Assembly: GCA_023437715.1 (NCBI GenBank)
Contig: JAEZFK010000064.1
Location: 1 to 45,525, forward strand
Length of the DNA stretch: 45,525 nt
Direction of reading: 5' to 3'
From: Bacillota bacterium
GTDB taxonomy: Bacteria > Bacillota > Clostridia > Lachnospirales > Lachnospiraceae
Under the pieces are notes generated by a model, which saw only the letters and a program-made list of their open reading frames with translations, searched no databases and was not told where the DNA came from. The position numbers were made by a program, and so were the translations under genes. Shown in pieces: positions 1-7,943 of the stretch (position 1 is its first letter; every line of letters begins with the position of its first letter).

Positions 1-109
1 TTAAATTCATTGTCATAAGATTTTTGATTCTGTGCCATATGTTGTTTTCTCCTGTTCTCGTATTGATTATAATTATATCAAAATCCTTGAGAATAGGGTG
101 TCAACTTTT

Positions 110-1195
110 ATGATACAACATCAAAACTTCAAAAGGCCGTTGTATTACTGTACGGCTGTTTCTGTTGCATTGGTGGTTTATTTAAATTTTTGTTTAACCC
201 AGTACAAGAATCTGGAGCACCGTCTAAAAGTTCTGGAAGAAGTCAATTATTCAAATATTTACAAGGTGACTTTTGTAAAACCAAAAGATAGTGATTATGT
301 AAAAATTGTCAAGGAATTGGATTCTAAGCTGAAAGGAAACGCTGTTGTTTTAGATTTTACCAGAAATCCTTTGTATACAACAATCAAAAAAGACCACATT
401 GTAATAATTCGCACGGTATCAAGGGAGGAAGCTTCCTTATTCCATATTTTTAAAAATAAGGATATAAATCTCAATGGATATTCAGCTATCATTTCAAATG
501 ATTTAAAAAGTGAATTCAAATCCGGTCAGAATTATACGATACCCGTGGGTATGTATGTCAATGAGGAGGATCAAAAGGTTGAAATAAATGTATCTGGATA
601 TAGTAATAATCTTTTGATTTTTTCAGGAGGGGATTCCTTAGAGGAACCGGATAATCAAATATTATTATATGATCCTGATAATACATTACCGGTTCATATG
701 ATATCGCTCTTTGAGCCTGCTTTTGATGTGTTCCTCTATATAGAAAATTACGAAGAAGTGTTAAGTATATTATCCGGATATGACTATATTAATATTCAGA
801 AGATACAAGACAGCGTAGATTCCTTTTCTGATTTTAAGTTAACCTTGCTTCCGTCATATTTCCGATTTCTGATTTTGGGAATTGTCATATACATTTTGCT
901 GTATGTCAATTTATATATTCTTTTTTATTTCAAAAAGCGAAACTACATCAGAACTTTCTCTATCTGCAATCTTAACCGAAAGTTTTATTTAAAATGTATC
1001 GGTGCGGCCAATGTGATACAGTTATGTGTCGGGTTTATTACAGGTCAGGCTATCTGGCTCATCTACTGTAAATTCAGCCAAACATTTTATATACGGAATG
1101 GATCTTATATTTTTATTTCGCTTTTTATGATTCACTTGTGTGCATTTCTTATATTAAGCAGGGGGTATTCTTACATTGTACGATCCAGTTATTGA
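110..1195 (+). CDS. ABC transporter-associated membrane protein, bacteriocin-export type (361 aa)
   Basis: The protein has one N-terminal membrane segment (about residues 10-30), a large extracytoplasmic domain, and three C-terminal membrane segments (about 250-360). This FtsX/MacB-like topology is the one seen in membrane proteins paired with LolD/MacB-type ATPases, including those linked to lactococcin 972-type bacteriocins. The next gene is such an ATPase and overlaps it by 20 nt, which supports a two-gene transporter. The reading frame is open upstream to a stop at 2-4, so a GTG at 32 is a possible start. The ATG at 110 is preferred because it has a GGG-containing purine run 11 nt upstream and a Lys/Arg-flanked hydrophobic start. 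At about 360 residues with four membrane segments it is roughly half the length of the 7-TM bacteriocin-associated family. What is exported cannot be read from the sequence. Confidence 0.6.
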   Translation: MIQHQNFKRPLYYCTAVSVALVVYLNFCLTQYKNLEHRLKVLEEVNYSNIYKVTFVKPKDSDYVKIVKELDSKLKGNAVVLDFTRNPLYTTIKKDHIVIIRTVSREEASLFHIFKNKDINLNGYSAIISNDLKSEFKSGQNYTIPVGMYVNEEDQKVEINVSGYSNNLLIFSGGDSLEEPDNQILLYDPDNTLPVHMISLFEPAFDVFLYIENYEEVLSILSGYDYINIQKIQDSVDSFSDFKLTLLPSYFRFLILGIVIYILLYVNLYILFYFKKRNYIRTFSICNLNRKFYLKCIGAANVIQLCVGFITGQAIWLIYCKFSQTFYIRNGSYIFISLFMIHLCAFLILSRGYSYIVRSSY

Positions 1196-1853
1196 AGTCA
1201 AAAATCTTAGTAAAACATACAATAATAGCAAATTCCGCGTGCTGGACAGAATTTCTTTCACTATGGAAAAAGGCGGTTTAAATGCTATTGTGGGAGAATC
1301 AGGCTCTGGAAAATCGACATTGCTGAATATTTTATTCGGGCTTACAGAGTACGAAGAAGGAATATGTAAAATAAACGGAACTATTTTACAAGACCTTAAT
1401 TTAAAAGAACGGCAAAAATTCAGGCATAATTTTTTAGGATACGTTCCCCAGGATTATGGATTAATAGAAGAGTGGAGTGTATACGATAATATTATTCTTC
1501 CTTTCATGTTTTATAAAAACAATTTTTCAAAAATCGAATCCCGTATAAAGGAAATACTGAATAGCATACATCTTGATAAAGCCGACTATATTCATAGGAA
1601 AGTGTCCTTATTATCCGGTGGTGAAAAGCAACGTGTTGCAATTGCCAGAGCTTTGATCACAAAGCCGCAAATACTCATAGCAGATGAATTGACAAGCGCA
1701 CTTGATTATAAATTGAGTATGGACATCCTGTCTTTATTACAGGAATTATGTAATGCGGGATATACAATTGTTTTTTCTACTCATGATGAAAATCTATTGG
1801 AGCATTGTGATAAAATCATATATTTGAAAAATGGAAAGATATATGATTCTTAA
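1176..1853 (+). CDS. ABC transporter ATP-binding protein, LolD/MacB or lactococcin 972-export type (225 aa)
   Basis: This is a complete ABC ATPase. Walker A GESGSGKST lies at residues 40-48, followed by a Q-loop in the VPQDYG context, the signature LSGGEKQRVAIARAL, Walker B ILIADE and a switch histidine in STHDE. At 225 residues it matches the LolD/MacB/FtsE branch that works with FtsX-fold permeases in extruding peptides or lipids. Translation starts at a TTG (1176) inside the end of the permease gene, with an AGGGGG ribosome site 10 nt upstream, so the two are translationally coupled. The call as an ABC ATPase is secure; the bacteriocin-export assignment rests on neighbourhood and subfamily resemblance only. 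Confidence 0.85.
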   Translation: MYDPVIEVKNLSKTYNNSKFRVLDRISFTMEKGGLNAIVGESGSGKSTLLNILFGLTEYEEGICKINGTILQDLNLKERQKFRHNFLGYVPQDYGLIEEWSVYDNIILPFMFYKNNFSKIESRIKEILNSIHLDKADYIHRKVSLLSGGEKQRVAIARALITKPQILIADELTSALDYKLSMDILSLLQELCNAGYTIVFSTHDENLLEHCDKIIYLKNGKIYDS

Positions 1854-2104
1854 ACTATTATTCCGTTAGTCCCGGTGGATATAACGAAGAGATTATTTAT
1901 TCTTTTAAATCTCTGGAAGACGGATATGAATACGAGATCAATGAGAATGGGGTGATATTTGAAATTATCAAATTTCATGATGAGAACATTAATCCTGATG
2001 AAACCGGAGAATCTGAATTATTTTATTATGATTTCAAAAAAGAAAATATTCAAAAACTGCCAATTAAGCTTTCAAGGAAGTTATTATATGTTAGAGGTAT
2101 ATAG
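1847..2104 (+). pseudogene. Start-less coding remnant behind the ABC ATPase
   Basis: A reading frame of 85 codons begins at the ATPase stop codon, in a different frame, and ends with TAG at 2102-2104. It contains no ATG. The encoded peptide is acidic and soluble-looking (for example SPGGYNEEIIYSFKSLEDGY) and has credible coding composition. The lack of any start suggests a gene whose 5' part was deleted, with the junction at the ATPase 3' end. I do not recognise the family. Confidence 0.45.
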
Positions 2105-2106
2105 AT

Positions 2107-2328
2107 GTGAAGATACCCGGCGTTGAATCGGGAAATGATATTATACAGGCATATCGAGTTACTGATATAGTTATTGCAATGCAAACCTTGAATGATAATT
2201 CTTTTGTAGATATTGAAAAAATGATATATGTGAGAATAGCCAGCAGCAATCCGATCAGAGTAAATGGAAAAACAGTTGGTTGTATTGGACTGGATGGAAA
2301 ACTGAATATTTATAAGTTTTCTTATTGA
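2107..2328 (+). pseudogene. Second unrecognised remnant, possibly the frameshifted continuation of the preceding one (73 aa)
   Basis: This frame starts with GTG two nucleotides after the stop of the preceding remnant, in another frame, and has no convincing ribosome site. It encodes about 73 residues containing VRIASSNPIRVNGKTVGC near the end. Together with the preceding start-less frame it could be one former gene broken by a 5' deletion and a frameshift. Family and function are unknown. Confidence 0.35.
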
Positions 2329-2365
2329 AAAAGTATTGCTTATTTTTTCTTCGAAAATGCTTGAC

Positions 2366-2530
2366 ATGAGCGATATGATTTTAAATACGAAAAACGGTTT
2401 TGATGCTTATTTAATGGCGCAAGTTTACTCAAACTTGTAAGAAAGAGGTGACACCATTGCGCTGTTTCAGCAGAATATCAGCATGGGTACCTACGAGGGA
2501 TTATTTAGAAATAGTGAAAGGGTCTTAGAA
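2366..2530 (+). pseudogene. Short in-frame fragments split by one stop codon
   Basis: An ATG at 2366 opens a 24-codon frame that stops at TAA 2438-2440. The same frame then continues without interruption through the start of the next gene at 2531. The peptide after the stop (ALFQQNISMGTYEGLFRNSE) looks like coding sequence but fits no family I recognise. This may be a gene decayed by a single nonsense mutation, or chance. Confidence 0.25.
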
Positions 2531-2923
2531 ATGAAAGTATATAAAAAAAACTGGTTGATCTTATTGCTTTTTTTATTTCTATGTTCGGCTTGTGTTTATT
2601 TGATTCGCATAATATCCATATATTCAGTGAGAGAATCTCCAATTTTGCAAGGAACTTACACATGTGATAAACTTCCTTTTGCATCTATGGTTTTTGACCT
2701 GAATGATAACTATACATTTTATTATTACAATGATAATGAAAAAGATAAAGGAACTTATACAAAGGGAACAGCTGAGGAACACTTTATCAATAGTTCTAAG
2801 TTTCATAATACCAAAATACTGTATAATGGGAAAAAGCAGACATTTGAAATTATGATAGATGGGGAAACTTTCATGTTCAAGCAGATGTCTGGATTGCCAA
2901 TTATTAATCTTGAAACGGATTGA
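2531..2923 (+). CDS. Small membrane-anchored or lipoprotein-like protein (130 aa)
   Basis: The start is placed at ATG 2531, which has a GAAAGGG ribosome site 8 nt upstream; an in-frame ATG at 2483 has none. The protein begins MKVYKKNW, then has a hydrophobic segment (about residues 8-30) containing a FLCSAC motif that could be a lipobox. A soluble domain of about 100 residues follows, with repeated Gly-Thr-Tyr-Thr patterns (ILQGTYTCD, KDKGTYTKG). Such small extracytoplasmic domains occur in lipoproteins near bacteriocin and immunity loci, but no family is recognised. It sits in the AT-rich patch with the ABC pair. Confidence 0.5.
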   Translation: MKVYKKNWLILLLFLFLCSACVYLIRIISIYSVRESPILQGTYTCDKLPFASMVFDLNDNYTFYYYNDNEKDKGTYTKGTAEEHFINSSKFHNTKILYNGKKQTFEIMIDGETFMFKQMSGLPIINLETD

Positions 2924-3096
2924 GCACCGTCAATTATCGGCTGTGAAATGAATTTTTCATATAAGCTTTTTATCATAGTTGATAAATTATTTTTTGTAAC
3001 ATTAAGTGGTTGCTGCAGAATCAATATCATTTGAGAACAACAACGAAATTTTTTTGTTTAATAAATATAGGACAATCTATATACCATGGAGATGAT

Positions 3097-3261
3097 ATGA
3101 ATAAACAAAATAATAATTATCTATACAGCAAATATTGTATTTGCGTGATTATCGTATTAGCTTTAATTTTACCTCAACCTTATAACAGCATTATTTTATG
3201 GGCGTACTTTATATTGCTGATATTATCGTTTATTAGAAATGTTATAAATAAGCGCAGGTAA
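3097..3261 (+). CDS. Small two-helix membrane protein (54 aa)
   Basis: An ATG at 3097 follows a GGAG ribosome site at 3088-3091. The 54-residue product has two hydrophobic stretches (ICVIIVLALILPQ and IILWAYFILLILSFI) and a basic C-terminal tail (INKRR). It resembles small immunity or accessory membrane peptides of bacteriocin clusters in size and shape only. It is AT-rich like its neighbours. Function is unknown. Confidence 0.4.
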   Translation: MNKQNNNYLYSKYCICVIIVLALILPQPYNSIILWAYFILLILSFIRNVINKRR

Positions 3262-3297
3262 TCTATCCGTCATACATAAAAACATTCTGGCGAGATT

Positions 3298-3423
3298 GTG
3301 AATACATACAATTCAGCTGCCAAGAGAGTTGAATTTGAAGAATTTATCAATTCCGGTGACTCATACAAATATATGTGCATAACGAAATGGATAAAATACT
3401 CTAAAAAAATAATGTGCTTATAA
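3298..3423 (+). other. Possible short ORF or gene remnant (41 codons)
   Basis: A GTG-initiated frame of 41 codons contains a plausible helical stretch (SAAKRVEFEEFINSGDS). It has no clear ribosome site and no recognised homologue, so it may be another decayed fragment of the AT-rich patch. Confidence 0.2.
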
Positions 3424-3472
3424 AGCAATTTGTGATAAACTATAATCATTATTTATTATCGGAGGTCTGTCC

Positions 3473-3985
3473 ATGAAAAGATTGTTGATTGTAGTAGATA
3501 TGCAGAAAGATTTTATTGACGGCTCCCTGGGAACCACGGAAGCGGCGGCCATCGTCCCCAAGGTAAAGCAAAAAATAGAGGAATATCAGGCAGCGGGAGA
3601 TGAGGTGATCTTCACACTGGATACCCATGAGGAGAATTACCTGGATTCTCAGGAGGGGAAAAAGCTCCCGGTGGTTCACTGCATCAGGGGAACCGCCGGC
3701 TGGGAGCTTGATGATTCTTTAAAGGCGTTTCAGGGAACGCACTTTGAGAAAAACACGTTTGGCAGTGCAGAACTCGGAGAATACGTAAAAGAAAGAGAGT
3801 ATGAATCAATTGAACTGGTGGGCTTGTGTACGGATATCTGTGTGATTTCTAATGCGCTGTTAGTCAAGGCCTTTCTTCCGGAGACTCCGGTGCTGGTGGA
3901 CTCTTCCTGCTGTGCCGGCGTCACTGAAAAGAGCCATGAAAATGCCTTAGAGGCTATGAAGATGTGTCAGATTGAAATTCTATAA
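3473..3985 (+). CDS. Isochorismatase-family cysteine hydrolase, nicotinamidase-like (170 aa)
   Basis: The protein has the full catalytic set of the isochorismatase/nicotinamidase superfamily: Asp9 (VVDMQKDF), Lys93 (FEKNTFGS) and Cys123 in GLCTDICV. Metal-type ligands Asp50 and His52 (LDTHEENY) and His69 (PVVHC) are those of nicotinamidases rather than isochorismatases, so deamidation of nicotinamide to nicotinate for NAD salvage is the best guess. The length is slightly short for PncA but normal for clostridial members. A GGAGG ribosome site sits 7 nt before the ATG and a TATAAT hexamer lies at 3441-3446. It faces the aromatic operon and shares a terminator with it. GC content rises sharply from here onward. 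Confidence 0.85.
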   Translation: MKRLLIVVDMQKDFIDGSLGTTEAAAIVPKVKQKIEEYQAAGDEVIFTLDTHEENYLDSQEGKKLPVVHCIRGTAGWELDDSLKAFQGTHFEKNTFGSAELGEYVKEREYESIELVGLCTDICVISNALLVKAFLPETPVLVDSSCCAGVTEKSHENALEAMKMCQIEIL

Positions 3986-3990
3986 ATAGA

Positions 3991-4036
3991 AAAATCAGGA
4001 TTGAAAGCCACAGAACAGGCTGTCAATCCTGATTTT
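3991..4036. terminator. Bidirectional terminator between the hydrolase gene and aroA
   Basis: A 14-bp perfect inverted repeat (AAAATCAGGATTGA at 3991-4004 and its complement at 4023-4036) is flanked by A and T runs. It can therefore terminate the hydrolase gene on the plus strand and aroA on the minus strand. Confidence 0.85.
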
Positions 4037-4080
4037 TTCGTAGTACAGAGCGTCTTATTAAACAGATAGCTATGAGTCAG

Positions 4081-5358
4081 CTATTTCATCAATCCTTTCA
4101 AATCCTGATAAAATTCCGGATAGGAAATATTCACGCATTCTGCCCCTGAAACTTCCGTTTCTCCGTCCGCACAGAGCCCTGCCACCGCAAAGGTCATGGC
4201 GATCCGGTGATCCAGCCTGCTGTCGATGAGAGCGCCGTGAAGAGGCTTTCCCCCCCGGATAATCATGCCATCCTCTGTTTCCGTGACATCGGCTCCCATG
4301 GCGGATAAGCTCCGGACCATAACCTCGATCCGGTTGGATTCCTTTACCTTTAATTCAGCCGCATCCTTTATGACCGTTTCTCCTTCGGCAAGGCAGGCCA
4401 TGGCGGCGATCATGGGAAGCTCATCAATGAGCGTCGGGATGATGGCTCCCTCTATGATGGTGCCGTGAAGCCGGCTGTATTTTACCAGAAGGTCTGCCGT
4501 CGGTTCCCCGGAGTCCGTGTTTTCCCCTATAAGGGTGATATGGGCCCCCATGTTCTCGCATACGCGGAGAATGCCGTTTCTGGTAGGATTGATTCCTACA
4601 TTCTTTATTAAGATTTCCGAACCTGGGATCATGAGGCCTGCCCCGAGAAAGAAAGCTGCGGAAGAGATATCCCCTGGAACAGTAATCTTATTTCCGTAAA
4701 GCTCCTTTGCAGGCAGGATGGAGGCAGTTGTTTCCTCTGTTTTCACATCAGCCCCGAAATACTTTAACATGATCTCCGAATGGTTCCTCGACACATAAGG
4801 CTCCGTCACCTTCGTCTCCCCATCCGCATACAGTCCGGCCAGAAGGATGGCGGATTTTATCTGGGCAGAGGCCACCTTGCTGGTATAGTGGATGCCGTGA
4901 AGCTTTTTCCCTGTTATGGAGAGAGGAGCGCAGTCATTGCCATGGATGCTTTTTATGTCTGCCCCCATCATGGATAATGGCTCGGTGATCCGCTTCATGG
5001 GGCGCTTCTGAATGGATTCGTCTCCGGTTAAGGTGATGTCAAAATCCTGGGCGGAAAGGATGCCGGATATGAGCCGGGTGGTGGTCCCGCTGTTTCCGCA
5101 GTCCAGAATGGAATCCGGCTTTTTTAAGCCGTGGAGGCCTTTTCCGTAAACAGTTACGGTGTCTCCCCGGTTTTCAATTTCAATCCCCATTTTCCGGAAG
5201 CAGGAAATGGTAGAAAGGCAGTCCGCTCCCTGGAGGAAATGGCTGATCTCCGTGGTTCCCTTTGCAATGGAGCCCAGCATCACGCTGCGGTGGGAAATGG
5301 ATTTGTCGCCGGGAATGGTTATTTCTCCCCTTAAAGGGGTGGATTTTGTAAATTTCAT
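4081..5358 (-). CDS. aroA: 3-phosphoshikimate 1-carboxyvinyltransferase (EPSP synthase)
   Basis: This enzyme joins shikimate-3-phosphate and phosphoenolpyruvate to make EPSP, the sixth step of the shikimate pathway. The N-terminal PGDKSISHR motif (Lys19, Ser20, Arg24), the LDCGNSGTTTRL loop, the catalytic aspartate in LIDELPMIA and the KESNRI motif are all present. The 425-residue length is normal. A GAGGAA ribosome site precedes the ATG. It is the last gene of the aroF-tyrA-aroA operon, only 13 nt after tyrA. The aspartate and loop residues look intact, so an active enzyme is expected. Confidence 0.97.
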   Translation of the reverse strand: MKFTKSTPLRGEITIPGDKSISHRSVMLGSIAKGTTEISHFLQGADCLSTISCFRKMGIEIENRGDTVTVYGKGLHGLKKPDSILDCGNSGTTTRLISGILSAQDFDITLTGDESIQKRPMKRITEPLSMMGADIKSIHGNDCAPLSITGKKLHGIHYTSKVASAQIKSAILLAGLYADGETKVTEPYVSRNHSEIMLKYFGADVKTEETTASILPAKELYGNKITVPGDISSAAFFLGAGLMIPGSEILIKNVGINPTRNGILRVCENMGAHITLIGENTDSGEPTADLLVKYSRLHGTIIEGAIIPTLIDELPMIAAMACLAEGETVIKDAAELKVKESNRIEVMVRSLSAMGADVTETEDGMIIRGGKPLHGALIDSRLDHRIAMTFAVAGLCADGETEVSGAECVNISYPEFYQDLKGLMK

Positions 5359-5371
5359 AGGATTCCTCGCT

Positions 5372-6469
5372 TTAATTGGATATTAAATCATAATGATATC
5401 GTTCCAGCTGTTTCCAGGCGTTATCCATGGATTCCTTGTCGTAAAATGCGATCCGCAAAGTTCCCTCCCCGTGTTCCCGGTTGTGGTTGATACCGATGTT
5501 TTTGATGCTGATTCCTTTTGCGGCCAGTATCACGGATAAGGTGGAAATAGCGCCGACTTCATCGGCCATGTCCACGGTAAAGGAATAATCAGGAATAATG
5601 GAACCGGGCGTTTTTTCCGAAAAGGAATTGCGGTAATCCCGGGAGGTTTCAAAGAGCCGGTGAATGGACCCGCTGTTTTTTTCTTTCAGCTGGGCCAATA
5701 CCTGGCCTAAGGAATCGATGTAGCGTTCCAGAATGGCGGAAAGGTTGCTGCTGTTTGTCATACAGATCTGTTCCCACATTTCCGGGGAAGAGGAAGCGAT
5801 TCTTGTAATGTCCTTAAAGCCCCCTGCTGCCAGCCGTTTCATCAGTCCCTGTTCGTTGTCGGAATCCTTTACCAGATTCACCATGGAGGAGGCGACAATA
5901 TGAGGCAGATGGCTGATGGCTGCGGTAACAAAGTCGTGCTCCTGATAGTCCAGAACAATGGGAATGGAGCCGATCATCTGCGCCACCTGCACCAGCCGGT
6001 CCGTCTGCTCCTTTGTAGAAGCAGCGGTGGGAGTAATAATATAGTAGGCATTTTCAAGGAGGTGGTCGGTGGAGTTTTCATAGCCGGTCTTTTCCGAACC
6101 GGCCATGGGGTGGCCTCCTACAAAGCAGGCTTCCATGCCGAGACGGATCACCTCTTCATGAATGTCGGTCTTGGTGCTGCCCACATCGGTGACAATGGCG
6201 CCCTGCTTTAAAAACGGCTTGATTTCCGATAAATACCGGGCGTTAAATTCTACGGGAGTGCACAGAAAGATCAGATCGCATTCCCGAAGCTCTTCCCCGA
6301 TTCCGTCCAGGACCACATCCACGATCCCGTCTTCCTTTGCTTTTAAAAGGCTGGACCGGGTCCGCATGTAAGCCATGATCCTGGTATCCGGTTCTTCCCG
6401 CTTGAGCCCTTTGGCAATGGAGCCGCCGATAAGGCCAAGTCCGATAAAGGCAATGGAGGCTTCACTCAT
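5372..6469 (-). CDS. tyrA: Prephenate dehydrogenase with C-terminal ACT domain
   Basis: The protein converts prephenate to 4-hydroxyphenylpyruvate on the tyrosine branch, using NAD(P). The Rossmann nucleotide-binding motif GLGLIGGSIAKGL is at the N-terminus, and the VGGHPMAGSEKTGYE segment is the family's substrate-binding signature. The last 70 or so residues (from YSFTVDMADEVGAIS) form an ACT domain, so allosteric feedback by tyrosine is likely, as known for Gram-positive TyrA. The 365-residue length fits dehydrogenase plus ACT. Its ATG overlaps the aroF stop (ATGA at 6466-6469), indicating translational coupling. Confidence 0.95.
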   Translation of the reverse strand: MSEASIAFIGLGLIGGSIAKGLKREEPDTRIMAYMRTRSSLLKAKEDGIVDVVLDGIGEELRECDLIFLCTPVEFNARYLSEIKPFLKQGAIVTDVGSTKTDIHEEVIRLGMEACFVGGHPMAGSEKTGYENSTDHLLENAYYIITPTAASTKEQTDRLVQVAQMIGSIPIVLDYQEHDFVTAAISHLPHIVASSMVNLVKDSDNEQGLMKRLAAGGFKDITRIASSSPEMWEQICMTNSSNLSAILERYIDSLGQVLAQLKEKNSGSIHRLFETSRDYRNSFSEKTPGSIIPDYSFTVDMADEVGAISTLSVILAAKGISIKNIGINHNREHGEGTLRIAFYDKESMDNAWKQLERYHYDLISN

Positions 6470-7482
6470 GAAAGCGTCCTCCCTGCAAGATCAGCATAAG
6501 GCTTTAATTCTTCCGTCAGCTGGTCAAATTGTTCAAAGGTCAGAGACTGGGGGCCGTCAGATAAGGCACAGGAGGGGCAGGGATGAACTTCCACAATCAG
6601 TCCGTCAGCGCCCACTGCAAGGGCGGCCTTGGAAATAGGAGCGATATAAGCTCTCACGCCTGTAGCATGGCTTGGATCAATGATGATGGGCAGATGGCTC
6701 TTGGCACGGATTACCGGTACGGCGCTGATATCCAGGGTATTTCTCGTAGCGGTTTCGTATGTACGAATACCCCGCTCACAGAGCACGATGTTAGGATTGC
6801 CCTCGGAGGCGATATATTCCGCCGCATTCAGCCATTCGTCGATGGTGGCGCAAAGGCCTCTCTTTAACAGGACAGGAACGCCTGATTTGCCCGCTTCCTT
6901 TAAAAGCTCAAAGTTCTGCATGTTGCGGGCGCCGATCTGGATCATGTCCACATAGTTTACGGCAGTTTCAAGGGCGCGCAGGCTTGTGACTTCGCAGACA
7001 ATGTTAAGCCCTGTGGCCTCTCTGGCTTCTTTCATATATTTTAAGCCTTCTTCTTCCAGCCCCTGGAATGCGTAAGGGGAGGTTCTGGGCTTGTAAGCGC
7101 CGCCCCGCAGGAACTGGGCGCCAGCCTTTTTTATGGCAAAAGCAGTTTCCAGAAGCATGTCATGGTTTTCAATGGCACATGGACCCGCCATCATGGTAAG
7201 ATGACCGGGGCCGATTTTTGCGTTCCCGATGGTTATGACGGAATCCTCGGGATGGAATTTTTTGTTTACCAGCTTATATGTTTCAGTGACTGCAACCACC
7301 TTGTCAACGCCGTCCAGCAGCTCAATGTTTGCCCCCTGAAGCTTGGATTTGTCACCTACCACGCCTACAATAGTAACTTCAGTTCCTTTTGACAAATGAG
7401 CCTGAAGACCGCTTGATTCGATTAATTGTTTGATTTTACCTACGGCTTCCTCAGAAGCGTTAGGCTTCATAATGATTATCAT
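6466..7482 (-). CDS. aroF: 3-deoxy-7-phosphoheptulonate synthase (DAHP synthase), type I-beta with ferredoxin-like regulatory domain
   Basis: This is the first enzyme of the shikimate pathway (phosphoenolpyruvate plus erythrose-4-phosphate). The N-terminal ~70 residues (starting MIIIMKPNASEEAVGKIK) match the ferredoxin-like regulatory domain of Thermotoga-type DAHP synthases, which mediates tyrosine or phenylalanine feedback. The barrel carries MAGPCAIEN, LRGGAYKPRTSPYAFQG, LLKRG and IIDPSHATG, all typical of the family. At 338 residues it is complete. It leads the aroF-tyrA-aroA operon and has a strong promoter about 40 nt upstream of the start. Confidence 0.96.
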   Translation of the reverse strand: MIIIMKPNASEEAVGKIKQLIESSGLQAHLSKGTEVTIVGVVGDKSKLQGANIELLDGVDKVVAVTETYKLVNKKFHPEDSVITIGNAKIGPGHLTMMAGPCAIENHDMLLETAFAIKKAGAQFLRGGAYKPRTSPYAFQGLEEEGLKYMKEAREATGLNIVCEVTSLRALETAVNYVDMIQIGARNMQNFELLKEAGKSGVPVLLKRGLCATIDEWLNAAEYIASEGNPNIVLCERGIRTYETATRNTLDISAVPVIRAKSHLPIIIDPSHATGVRAYIAPISKAALAVGADGLIVEVHPCPSCALSDGPQSLTFEQFDQLTEELKPYADLAGRTLS

Positions 7483-7520
7483 AATTTTCTCCCTTTCTTT
7501 GCTGCAAATAATTAACCCCC

Positions 7521-7549
7521 ATTGTAATAGATAATACAGGACTTGTCAA
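7521..7549 (-). promoter_or_regulatory. aroF-tyrA-aroA operon promoter
   Basis: Read on the minus strand, TTGACA (7544-7549) and TACAAT (7521-7526) are separated by exactly 17 nt and lie just upstream of the aroF ribosome site (GGGAG). This is a near-consensus sigma-A promoter. Confidence 0.8.
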
Positions 7550-7559
7550 CGCTTTTACA

Positions 7560-7582
7560 CGTTAAACTTTGACGCTTTAACG
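7560..7582. promoter_or_regulatory. Palindrome upstream of the aroF -35 box, candidate operator
   Basis: A perfect inverted repeat CGTTAAA-N9-TTTAACG ends 10 nt upstream of the -35 box. The GCGTTAAAGCGTCAAAG context repeats the AAAGCGT element seen again next to the -35. This fits a regulator-binding site for the aromatic operon. The regulator is unknown and no T-box was seen here. Confidence 0.45.
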
Positions 7583-7943
7583 CAAAATTAAAGTTTGAGA
7601 AAGAAAAACTCTTCTTTTTAACCGTTTTTTAAGCGCGGTAAAAGCGTGATCAATAATAGAATATCCGGTTTCGTATGTTGTAGTAATTACTGTAATGATA
7701 AGCGGGGATATGAGTTGGATTTCAATGCTGTAAGGGTGATATGAATTGTCAGGAGCATAAGAATATGATAGAATCGTGTCATGGAGTAACTATCCCATAA
7801 ACGGGTTGACCCCTTGTGGGCAGTTGTTCCTCATCTGGTTTTATTCTAATATAAAGTGTAAAAATATTAAGCGTAAAAGCTGTAAAGACGCATTAATATA
7901 TTTTGGTTAATCCAAAACAAAACAGTGAGAGAAGGAGAATCTT
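7583..7943. other. Divergent intergenic region between aroF and the BadF-type gene
   Basis: No convincing ORF was found. It holds the upstream side of the aroF promoter region on the left, an imperfect hairpin near 7795-7822 (CCCATAA/TTGTGGG with a GGG/CCC inner stem) and a promoter at 7824-7852 on the right. About 200 nt in the middle show no recognisable feature. Confidence 0.4.
7824..7852 (+). promoter_or_regulatory. Promoter candidate for the BadF-family gene
   Basis: TTGTTC (7824-7829) and TAATAT (7847-7852) are separated by 17 nt, with the gene start 91 nt downstream. The hexamers are fair rather than perfect matches. Confidence 0.45.

Noticed and set aside
4265..4468. Plus-strand ORFs inside aroA, tyrA and aroF
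   Set aside because: They have shadow-type composition opposite strongly supported genes and lack ribosome sites.
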